The notes under the pieces are model-generated. The model made no database searches, was not told where the DNA came from, and was given only the letters and a program-made list of their open reading frames with translations. From the NCBI RefSeq assembly GCF_035994185.1, contig NZ_CP108538.1, positions 4,689,501 through 4,753,500 on the forward strand: DNA of 64,000 bases, given 5' to 3'. Shown in pieces: positions 58,079 to 64,000 of the stretch; position 1 is the stretch's first letter, and every line of letters begins with the position of its first letter. The stretch is from Streptomyces sp. NBC_01217. Lineage in GTDB: Bacteria > Actinomycetota > Actinomycetes > Streptomycetales > Streptomycetaceae. Made by a program: the position numbers and the translations under genes.

Positions 58079-58231
58079 CTATGCGGCGCGTAGGGCGACG
58101 TCGGGGGCGACGATGTGCCATCCCTCCCGGTGTAGGGCTGCTACGGCGGCTCTGGCGACTGCCTCTGGGGTGCTGGTGGGGTGGTCGCGGATGCTGGCTG
58201 CGATGACTGCGGCAACGGCGTCGGGGATCAT
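58079..58231 (-). CDS. Small helical phage protein, 50 aa
   Basis: MIPDAVAAVIAASIRDHPTS, then TPEAVARAAVAALHREGWHI. It resembles a small two-helix domain found in actinophages. ATG 58231 overlaps the previous stop (ATGA). Confidence 0.65.
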   Translation of the reverse strand: MIPDAVAAVIAASIRDHPTSTPEAVARAAVAALHREGWHIVAPDVALRAA

Positions 58232-58704
58232 CGTCCGCCGGCCGTGTGCCGGGCGCGCTGATCGCGCGGGGTGGGCGTCTGGCGCATGAGCGCGGCAAGG
58301 CGGTCGCGGTCGGCGGTGCCGTCAAGGTGGGCGGCGAGTGCGTTGCGGGCGGCTTGTACGGCGTAGTCGGCGTTGTGGCGTTTGGCGCGTGCGGTGGCTT
58401 CGGCACGGTCGCGTTCGGCGGCGGCGTGGTCGGCGGCGGCCACCAGTGCGGAGCCGTCCACTTCGCGGATGGTGCGCCATTCGAATCCGCGGGCCTCCTC
58501 GACGATGACGTAACCGCCTTGGGCAGCGAACTCAACGGCCATGCGGTCGCGGGCTTTGCGGTCGGTGGTGGTGCGGACGGCGGGCCGGTCGGGGCGGGCG
58601 TCCCACGATGCGGTGATGCGCCATGCGCGGCTGTTGCGGGTGCGGTCGCCGGTGTTGGCCTTGCGCCGGTACGTCTTCCCGGGGTGCTTCAGGTTGCGGT
58701 TCAT
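58228..58704 (-). CDS. Basic phage protein, 158 aa
   Basis: The N-terminus is basic (MNRNLKHPGKTYRRKANTGD) and reads as a small beta region (RAWRITASWDARPDRPAVRT, GGYVIVEEARGFEWRTIREV), followed by a long helix with Ala/Arg (AAERDRAEATARAKRHNADY). It may be a DNA-binding or replication accessory protein. Coupled at both ends. No family recognised. Confidence 0.7.
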   Translation of the reverse strand: MNRNLKHPGKTYRRKANTGDRTRNSRAWRITASWDARPDRPAVRTTTDRKARDRMAVEFAAQGGYVIVEEARGFEWRTIREVDGSALVAAADHAAAERDRAEATARAKRHNADYAVQAARNALAAHLDGTADRDRLAALMRQTPTPRDQRARHTAGGR

Positions 58705-59384
58705 GCGGGCTGCTCCTGTCGGGCGGTTGCGGCTGCGGTGAGTCGGGCGTCGTGGAAGTCGTGGCGGGGGCGGCCGGCCGTCTGGCACTTTTGGCCGATC
58801 GAGGCGCGGCAGGCTCCCCACGGGCAGGCGACGTTGAACGGGTCGGCTTGTCCGGCTACGGCAAGGCGGCGGCGTTCGGTCATGCCGGGGCGCTGCGAGG
58901 CAAGCGCGTCAACCACGCTGCGGGGGACGTAGCTGCCGAACTGCTTGAGCCGCTTGGCGGCGGCCTGGTCGCGCTCTTCGCGGCTGCCTGCGGGCATCAG
59001 GGCGCGGGGGGTGGCCATGGCTTGCCCGGTCTCGATGGCGCGGCGTTGGGCGGCGATGGCGGTGCGGTAGGCGGTCTCGTCGTCGGGGTCGACGTTCGGT
59101 ACGGGGTCGGAATGGCGGCTGAGGACGTCGCGGCGGAAGTCGGCCCACGGCCGGGACACGTCCGACGGCTTGATCGGGTAGGGCGACGTAGTGATGTGAC
59201 GGAATGCAGCCTGCGAGGCGTCCCAGTGACGTCCTTCGGGGTGCGGTGCGGTGGCGGCAACCTGGGCGAGAACGGCGCACCACTGGTTCAGCCGCTCCTC
59301 GGCGGCGGGCCGGTCGAGGGGGGCCCGGGTGGGGTCGAGGCTGTCGACGTAGGCGAGCAGCGCGGCGACTTCGTGACGGATCAC
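58701..59384 (-). CDS. Phage protein with C-terminal zinc region, 227 aa
   Basis: GTG 59384 has AGGAGAA 9 bases before and overlaps the previous stop (GTGA). The N-terminal half (HEVAALLAYVDSLDPTRAPL, LNQWCAVLAQVAATAPHPEG, YPIKPSDVSRPWADF) resembles proteins that follow replication initiators in Streptomyces phages. The C-terminus has CPWGACRASIGQKC and HDFHDARLTAA, a possible zinc site. A helicase-loader role is possible but unproven. Confidence 0.7.
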   Translation of the reverse strand: MIRHEVAALLAYVDSLDPTRAPLDRPAAEERLNQWCAVLAQVAATAPHPEGRHWDASQAAFRHITTSPYPIKPSDVSRPWADFRRDVLSRHSDPVPNVDPDDETAYRTAIAAQRRAIETGQAMATPRALMPAGSREERDQAAAKRLKQFGSYVPRSVVDALASQRPGMTERRRLAVAGQADPFNVACPWGACRASIGQKCQTAGRPRHDFHDARLTAAATARQEQPA

Positions 59385-60310
59385 TGGGCGTTCTCCTGAG
59401 TGAGGATGTCGGCCATGAGCGCGGCGGCCTGGGCGGCGCGGCCGAGGCGGCGAGGGGCGTTCGGGTCGAGCGGGATCACGTCCGCACCGGCCGTCGTACG
59501 GCGGATGTCCGACAAGGCGAACTGCAACGTCCCGCCCGTGACCGGTTTCGATGTCTGACCGAGGCGGTCCATCGCGGCTGCGAGCAACTGCGCGTCCAGG
59601 CCGTTGGCGAGGGCGTCCTCGACGGCACGGCGAATCGTGGTCCGGTTCTGGGCCGTACCACGGCCGTACGTTCCCCACCACGCCTCGACCAACGCGGCCG
59701 CTGCCCCCTTCCCCCCTTGGGGGGCAGGGGGGTTACTACTTCCGAAGGAAGTAGTAGGGGACGGGTCGGGTCGGGGGGACCGTGACGGGTCCATACCGTC
59801 ACGGTGTGACAACCCCTCCTGACCTGCAAAGAGATTCGGAAACGCGATCCCGTTCGCGGCGCTTTCAGGATTTTCAGCCGATCGTTCACTCGCGAAAGAG
59901 TTCGTTTCGCGCGACGAATCGTCGGCATTACGCGTCTGGTTTCGGGTCTCGGCGGCCTTCTCGCGGGCCTTCTTCTGGCGTCCGGCGGCCTTCTCGCGGT
60001 CTGCGGTGACAGCTGCTTTTGTCGGGTTGTAGATCAGGAAGTCGTGCATGTAGTAGTCGCCCGGGGCGGGCTGCTTGCACTTGGGACGCGGGCACGTGTG
60101 GCCGTGTTCGTGCCACAGTCCGGCCGCGATCAGCTTTCGTGCCTGCGGGGCGGTGCCGTACAGCTGGGCGACGACACCGGGAATGGTGCCCTCTGTGAGG
60201 TGCTGGGCGGCGTAGGCGCCTGCCCGCATCCACAGCCCGACGGCAGGGTTTCCGGCTTTCAGCAACTTGGGGTGGGCGTGGGCGGTGTCGTCGACCTTGA
60301 ACCATGGCAC
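59381..60310 (-). CDS. Phage replication initiation protein, 309 aa
   Basis: The N-terminus is a winged-helix-type domain (VPWFKVDDTAHAHPKLLKAG, GLWMRAGAYAAQHLTEGTIP, QARKLIAAGLW) with a CPRPKC pair. A long disordered linker follows (DDSSRETNSFASERSAENPE). The C-terminal 100 residues are a helical domain (AAALVEAWWGTYGRGTAQNR, GLDAQLLAAAMDRLGQTSKP). Such two-domain initiators bind the origin, often inside their own gene, and load the helicase. GTG 60310 follows AGGAG. Confidence 0.8.
   Translation of the reverse strand: MPWFKVDDTAHAHPKLLKAGNPAVGLWMRAGAYAAQHLTEGTIPGVVAQLYGTAPQARKLIAAGLWHEHGHTCPRPKCKQPAPGDYYMHDFLIYNPTKAAVTADREKAAGRQKKAREKAAETRNQTRNADDSSRETNSFASERSAENPESAANGIAFPNLFAGQEGLSHRDGMDPSRSPRPDPSPTTSFGSSNPPAPQGGKGAAAALVEAWWGTYGRGTAQNRTTIRRAVEDALANGLDAQLLAAAMDRLGQTSKPVTGGTLQFALSDIRRTTAGADVIPLDPNAPRRLGRAAQAAALMADILTQENAQ
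59711..59911. repeat. Inverted-repeat cluster inside the replication gene (origin candidate)
   Basis: TACTACTTCC/GGAAGTAGTA with a 3-base loop lies at 59734-59756. CCCCCCTTGGGGGG is at 59711-59724 followed by another G run. CGCGAAA/TTTCGCG with a 7-base loop is at 59891-59911. The stretch 59,820-59,930 is less GC-rich. The cluster falls in the linker-coding part of the initiator gene, as the lambda origin does in gene O. Confidence 0.5.
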
Positions 60311-60341
60311 GGGGTGTTGCTCCTGTCGGGGGTGTGGCACG

Positions 60342-60380
60342 CCCGGGGCGAGGGGCGCGGCAGCTCTTCCTCGCCCCGGG
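60342..60380 (-). terminator. Hairpin upstream of the replication gene
   Basis: CCCGGGGCGAGG and CCTCGCCCCGGG are perfect 12-base arms 15 bases apart, between two early genes. It may modulate expression of the initiator. Confidence 0.7.
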
Positions 60381-60391
60381 GCCGTTCGGGG

Positions 60392-60670
60392 CTACTGCGG
60401 GGCGGTGATGGCGGCGGCGAACTGGCTGAGCAGCCCGACGCGTTCGGCTGCGCGGCCGATGCATGCGGGGCACCACTCCAGACCGGGCGGCGGCACGACG
60501 GGCATCGGGTCGAGGATCACGGGATCGCTATCGCGGTGGGCCCATCCGGCGGCGTTGCACTCGCCAGACCGGCCGGGGAACTTGCCGTCCTCGCGCATGA
60601 TGTGGAGGCGGCGGACCTGGGCGGCGCGGCGGCCGGATCGGCTGCTGTAGCTGCGGTAGAACGCCCTCAC
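60392..60670 (-). CDS. Zinc-binding phage protein, 92 aa
   Basis: GTG 60670. Basic N-terminus (VRAFYRSYSSRSGRRAAQVR), then LHIMREDGKFPGRSGEC and LEWCPACIGRAAERVGLLSQ with a CxxC. It belongs to the coupled chain of small early genes. Function unknown. Confidence 0.65.
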   Translation of the reverse strand: MRAFYRSYSSRSGRRAAQVRRLHIMREDGKFPGRSGECNAAGWAHRDSDPVILDPMPVVPPPGLEWCPACIGRAAERVGLLSQFAAAITAPQ

Positions 60671-60888
60671 GGTTGCTCCCGGGTGTAGTAGGGGCGGGTA
60701 CGGCTCGGCTGGTGCTCGTCGCACCGGGGCCCGCACGGGTACGGGCGGGTCGGGACGGCACTGCACTGCGGGTTTCCGTGCTTGCAGACGACCGGCGGGG
60801 TGTCGACCGCGAGCTGTCCGGCGATCGGTTCGGCCGGAGGGGTGTTGAGGTGGCGGCGGGCCCGGTCGAGGCGGGCGGCGGCGGTCAT
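60667..60888 (-). CDS. Cys/His-rich phage protein, 73 aa
   Basis: MTAAARLDRARRHLNTPPAE, then VVCKHGNPQCSAVPTRPYPC and GPRCDEHQPSRTRPYYTREQ. The Cys/His spacing suggests a small zinc fold. ATG 60888 overlaps the previous stop. Confidence 0.65.
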   Translation of the reverse strand: MTAAARLDRARRHLNTPPAEPIAGQLAVDTPPVVCKHGNPQCSAVPTRPYPCGPRCDEHQPSRTRPYYTREQP

Positions 60889-61340
60889 CGGGGGCCACCG
60901 ACGGCGGCGAGCAACTGAGCGAGGCGGTCGCGGCCGGGCTTGTCCTCGACGCACCGGGGAGCAACGCATCCGGGGTGGTCGCAGACGGCCTTGACGTAGC
61001 CGACTGGGGTGCGGCCGGTACGGATGCGGAACGCGATAACGCGCGCGCTGGTCGGAGTGCCGTGATAGCTGAACGTCGGGACGTCCGCGGAGTTGTAGGC
61101 GCCGGTCCACTCCATGTGGCCGTCGGCGGCAGGGCGCACACGGCGGCGCCACTGCTCCTCGACAGTCCCCGCGGTCTTGTCCGGCTGGGGAATGCGGGGA
61201 AGGTTGAGCAGGCGACGGTACCGGGCGACGGTGGTGAAGTGCACGCCGGTGATGCGGGCTATGGCGCGGTCGGTGTGCTGACGGCCGGTGATCAGGCCCC
61301 GGGCCAGAGCGAGGGTGGCGGGCGGGATGACGCGCTTCAT
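60885..61340 (-). CDS. HNH-like/HTH phage protein, 151 aa
   Basis: The N-terminus includes RQHTDRAIARITGVHFTTVA, a helix-turn-helix. The C-terminal half has AADGHMEWTGAYNSADVPTF and then VCDHPGCVAPRCVED, with Cys/His placed like a degenerate HNH domain. It may be a DNA-binding protein built on a decayed homing nuclease. ATG 61340 overlaps the preceding stop. Confidence 0.75.
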   Translation of the reverse strand: MKRVIPPATLALARGLITGRQHTDRAIARITGVHFTTVARYRRLLNLPRIPQPDKTAGTVEEQWRRRVRPAADGHMEWTGAYNSADVPTFSYHGTPTSARVIAFRIRTGRTPVGYVKAVCDHPGCVAPRCVEDKPGRDRLAQLLAAVGGPR

Positions 61341-61714
61341 CGCAAGGCCCCCGTTCGGGCCTCGGCCTCGATCAGGTCCTCGGCTGCGTCCAGCTCGGCG
61401 GCGGTGATGCCAGCTCCGGCCTTCTTCAGCTCCCACAGCAGATCCGGAATGGTGAGGTGGTAGTCGCTGCTGGCGACGTGGGCGAGGGTGCGGCGGGTGG
61501 TGTCGAGCAGCTGCTCAACCTCGACCAGGCGCGCGGCCAAGGCGAGGATGTCGGCGGCGAGCAGGCGGCCAATGGCGGCGCCGCTGTATCCGCTGCGGTT
61601 CACACCGGCCGCGGCGGCGACCGTGTCGGAGACAGCCAGTGCGGGGGCGGGGGCGGTGGCGCCGAGCTGGGCGACGAGGGCGGCCCGCTGGTCGGCGGTC
61701 AGCAGAGTAAGCAT
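61337..61714 (-). CDS. Phage protein, 125 aa
   Basis: MLTLLTADQRAALVAQLGAT, then AADILALAARLVEVEQLLDT and LTIPDLLWELKKAGAGITAA. All-helical; no motif. Chained by overlaps in the recombination module. Function unknown. Confidence 0.65.
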   Translation of the reverse strand: MLTLLTADQRAALVAQLGATAPAPALAVSDTVAAAAGVNRSGYSGAAIGRLLAADILALAARLVEVEQLLDTTRRTLAHVASSDYHLTIPDLLWELKKAGAGITAAELDAAEDLIEAEARTGALR

Positions 61715-61761
61715 GGTGGTCCTTCCGGGGCCCGCCCCAGTGGTGGGGCGGGCCGGGGGTG

Positions 61762-62388
61762 TTACTGCTCGGCGGGGGCGAGGGCGGGCAGCACGATCGG
61801 GGCGAGGTCCCCGCGGCGCCACGCCTGGGCGACCAACTCGCGGCCGTCGACGGGCGACGACTTCGACGTGCGAGAGAACGTCATGCGGTGCGAGCGGGCG
61901 CGGCTGGGCCGGATCTCGACTCCGGGCACGTCGTGCACCTCGCCCGTCTCCGGGTCGGCCCACTGCGTCACACCGGCCGCGGTCATCGCGGCGAGCATCA
62001 GCGAACTGAACGCCGGTCGCACGGACTTGACTATTTCGACCGTGGTCTCGGCCGGGTACGCCTCGGCGACCCATGCCCGAAACGCTGCGGCGTCGATGAT
62101 CTGCGCGGCCGTCTCGCCACTGGTCCGGCTGATGGATCCGACCTTGGTGCCGTCCGGCAACGTCGCGTCGACCTTCGTCGTGCCGGTCGCCTCGTACTGC
62201 TGGTCGAGCAGGTACTGAACGTCCGTCTTCGCGGCGGCGAGGGCCTCGCCGATCTCCTTGGACAGCGCGGCGAGGACGGCCTCGCGGGTCACTGCCTCAC
62301 GGACGGCGGCCCGGTTGGCGGCGGTCAGGTCGGCGTCGGCCCGGTTGGCGGCCTGCTCAATCTGCTCGGCGACGGTCGGCTCGCTCAT
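61762..62388 (-). CDS. Phage protein paired with ERF recombinase, 208 aa
   Basis: The N-terminal helices (VAEQIEQAANRADADLTAAN) precede a beta-rich segment (TLPDGTKVGSISRTSGETAA) and VKSVRPAFSSLMLAAMTAAG. Its start overlaps the ERF stop (ATGA), so the two are translated together. It is probably a recombination partner, but no family is recognised. Confidence 0.75.
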   Translation of the reverse strand: MSEPTVAEQIEQAANRADADLTAANRAAVREAVTREAVLAALSKEIGEALAAAKTDVQYLLDQQYEATGTTKVDATLPDGTKVGSISRTSGETAAQIIDAAAFRAWVAEAYPAETTVEIVKSVRPAFSSLMLAAMTAAGVTQWADPETGEVHDVPGVEIRPSRARSHRMTFSRTSKSSPVDGRELVAQAWRRGDLAPIVLPALAPAEQ

Positions 62389-63464
62389 GCGGTCGCCCCG
62401 TTCTGGCGGGCGGCGTCGAGCAGGTCGTCACGTAGGGCGCGCAGGGCGGCGATGGTCGCGGCCTGCGGTGCCGTCTTGTGGTGGGTGACCATGACGGCGT
62501 CGGCCTCCTCGCGGGTGAGGCCGGCCGACTTGGCGGCGTCGTACATCTCGCCGAGGGCGGCGGCGTGCTCCTGGTCCTCGACGACGACCGACGGGTCAAC
62601 GAACGTGGTTCCACCGGCGGGTGCCTGCTGCCGCTGCGGCTGGTTCGCGGCGGCCTTCTTCTGCGCGGCCACGGCGTCGAGACGGGCGAGGAATTCCGGC
62701 GGCGCCCCGGCGGCGACGGCATCGGCGCGCACCTTGGCGAACGCCTGCGGGTTGGGCGCGGTGGTGGCCTCGGCGAGGTAGTCGCGGGTCGGGGCGGCCG
62801 GTGCGGGCGGGCCCTGCTGCTCGCCACGGTTGGGGCGCTGCTGCTGCCCACCCTGCCGCTGCTGGTTGCGCTGCTGCCCGTTCTGCTGCCGCTGGTTGCG
62901 GCGCTGCTGTTGTGCGGCCCGCTCGGCGCGGTGCTCCTCGGTGGGCTCTACGGGGTGGTCGCGGTCGCCGTCGTCGATGCTGCGGCCGTCCACGGGGATC
63001 ATGAACAGGGTGAACAACAGGTACTTGAGCGCGGCGGACTGGGCCTTATTCGTGGCCTTGTCGGCGAAGTCGGACGCCTCACCCGGCACTTCGGCCGTGA
63101 GGCAGTCACCTGCGGGTCCGTACACGTGGTACCGCATGGTGATGGTGACGTGCGTCATTTTGTCGCCGCGACGTTCGGCACGGTGGTCGGCGATGCTAGG
63201 CAGGATGAACAGGCCGTGTGCGCGCATCGGTCCGGCCATGGCGGACATGGCGTCGTCGACTCCTCGGAACTTGTAGCGCTGCGCCTGGTTCTCCTTGTCC
63301 TTGGCAACGGGCATCACGTCGCGCATTACGGCGGCGATGGCGGCGAACACGCGGGGAGTGTCCGCAGGGGTTCCAGCGGGGGCGGGCTGGTAGATCGTGG
63401 ATGCGACGGGGGCGGCCGGGGCCGTGGCGGTCGCGTGAGGGATGGGCAGTGTGGTGACGGTCAC
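62385..63464 (-). CDS. ERF family single-strand annealing recombinase
   Basis: The protein is 359 residues. The ERF domain is at about 40-175: KENQAQRYKFRGVDDAMSAM, MTHVTITMRYHVYGPAGDCL, KATNKAQSAALKYLLFTLFM. A Gln/Arg-rich linker follows (QQQRRNQRQQNGQQRNQQRQ), then a helical C-terminus. ERF proteins anneal complementary strands during phage recombination and replication, together with SSB. Confidence 0.9.
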   Translation of the reverse strand: MTVTTLPIPHATATAPAAPVASTIYQPAPAGTPADTPRVFAAIAAVMRDVMPVAKDKENQAQRYKFRGVDDAMSAMAGPMRAHGLFILPSIADHRAERRGDKMTHVTITMRYHVYGPAGDCLTAEVPGEASDFADKATNKAQSAALKYLLFTLFMIPVDGRSIDDGDRDHPVEPTEEHRAERAAQQQRRNQRQQNGQQRNQQRQGGQQQRPNRGEQQGPPAPAAPTRDYLAEATTAPNPQAFAKVRADAVAAGAPPEFLARLDAVAAQKKAAANQPQRQQAPAGGTTFVDPSVVVEDQEHAAALGEMYDAAKSAGLTREEADAVMVTHHKTAPQAATIAALRALRDDLLDAARQNGATA

Positions 63465-63838
63465 GGGCGCGGGCTCCGGTTCGTGGTGTGGCGGATGTGT
63501 CCGGCAAGGCTGGTCAGACGCCCGGCGAGCGTGATGGCGGCGTCCGGCCCGAGCAGCGGATCGACTTGGTGCTCGTCGGGGAGCTCGGCAAGCAGGGCCT
63601 CGCGGGTGCCGTCGGCCTCCGCGGCACGCATGTGCCGGACGTGGTCGGGCATGTCCTCGGACACCTCGGCGTGGTCGAGGCGCAGCACGGATCCGGCGTG
63701 AGCGGCGAGCAAGTGCCCGAACTCGACGGGGTTCTCGGCGTAGGCGATGGCGAGGTCATCGAGCACCGGGGCGAGCAGCTGCTTGGCGATCGGCAGGCGG
63801 ACGGCGCGGCCGTCGGCGGTGAGTCCGGGGCGCATCAT
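63461..63838 (-). CDS. Phage protein, 125 aa
   Basis: MMRPGLTADGRAVRLPIAKQ, then LLAPVLDDLAIAYAENPVEF and ALLAELPDEHQVDPLLGPDA. Mostly helical with conserved acidic residues. The stop overlaps the ERF start (ATGA). Function unknown. Confidence 0.65.
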   Translation of the reverse strand: MMRPGLTADGRAVRLPIAKQLLAPVLDDLAIAYAENPVEFGHLLAAHAGSVLRLDHAEVSEDMPDHVRHMRAAEADGTREALLAELPDEHQVDPLLGPDAAITLAGRLTSLAGHIRHTTNRSPRP

Positions 63839-64000
63839 CGGGCGGCCTCGGCGGTGTTGATGCCGAGGGCGGCCGGGATGGCCGGTGTGTTCGGGGTGAG
63901 GTGGCCGGTACGGACGTTGTACCGCTGCGGGGTTGACCAGTCGGCGCGGGGGAACATGTGGCGCAGGAGCCGGGCGGCGGCGGCGCGGGCGTCGTGGCCG
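63835..64000 (-). CDS. Phage gene cut by the right edge
   Basis: The frame entering from the right ends in RYNVRTGHLTPNTPAIPAAL and NTAEAAR, with stop at 63835 overlapping the next ATG. Too little remains to assign a family. Confidence 0.7.
   Translation of the reverse strand, partial: GHDARAAAARLLRHMFPRADWSTPQRYNVRTGHLTPNTPAIPAALGINTAEAAR

Larger units (their letters stand above)
26886..64000. mobile_element. Siphovirus prophage (left part), read right to left
   Basis: A complete morphogenesis module is present: TerS, TerL, portal, minor capsid, scaffold, major capsid, connectors, tail tube, frameshifted chaperone, tape measure, tail tip, fibre, endolysin and holin. Early genes (ERF, SSB, replication protein) extend to the window edge. 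All genes lie on the minus strand in coupled chains. No integrase or immunity repressor is seen, so these should lie to the right of 64000. Confidence 0.95.

Overview
The window is from a Streptomyces-type actinobacterium. The evidence is the very high GC content, GTG and ATGA/GTGA translational coupling, a TraB/Spd integrative element, an ECF sigma factor and a Streptomyces siphoprophage. All calls come from reading the sequence; no database search was run.

Layout. (1) About 1-11,940: most of an actinomycete integrative and conjugative element (AICE). Leftward genes encode a DnaB-N/DUF3987 replication protein (cut by the window edge), small spread-type proteins, an FtsK-like TraB translocase and a DUF2637 membrane protein. 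The element turns over at a clear operator into a rightward GntR regulator. Rightward cargo follows: a glycosyltransferase, two more GntR/UTRA regulators (one on the minus strand), a Cys-rich protein, a DnaJ-type zinc protein and small unknowns. Integrase and attachment sites are outside the window or not recognised. (2) About 11,940-16,900: accessory or chromosomal genes (FkbM methyltransferase, amidohydrolase, DoxX-like membrane protein, two hypotheticals). (3) 16,960-20,016: a tRNA-Ser gene, an odd Trp-anticodon tRNA, two decayed genes, an N-terminally short NUDIX gene, an unknown gene, and a 39-nt copy of the tRNA-Ser 3' half next to a primase-polymerase gene. This looks like an old tRNA-integrated element. 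(4) 20,346-26,490: chromosome with a secreted small protein, a five-gene operon resembling the mycobacterial cholesterol side-chain (igr) genes (two acyl-CoA dehydrogenases, ChsH2-like, ChsH1-like, Ltp2-like), and an ECF sigma factor. (5) 26,662 to about 26,885: only the first part of an acyl-CoA ligase gene survives. A prophage begins inside it and runs past the right edge.

The prophage has all its genes on the minus strand, so it reads right to left. From the right edge: an ERF recombinase module, replication protein, HNH proteins and SSB; many small early genes; TerS, TerL, portal and a minor capsid protein; scaffold, major capsid and connectors; tail tube, frameshifted tail chaperone, tape measure and tail-tip proteins; collagen-like fibre, amidase endolysin and holin-like proteins. 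Last, next to the left attachment end, come accessory genes: an XRE/TPR regulator and a run of tiny zinc-ribbon proteins.

The most notable signals are: a covarying hairpin with a conserved loop placed twice upstream of AICE operons; an identical CTGAC-N5-GTCAG operator architecture at the amidohydrolase/DoxX locus and the side-chain operon; the tRNA-Ser fragment; the split ligase gene; a GGGAAAA slippery site making a G-T tail chaperone; an inverted-repeat cluster inside the phage replication gene (origin candidate); and a four-copy DRRE repeat in the minor capsid protein.
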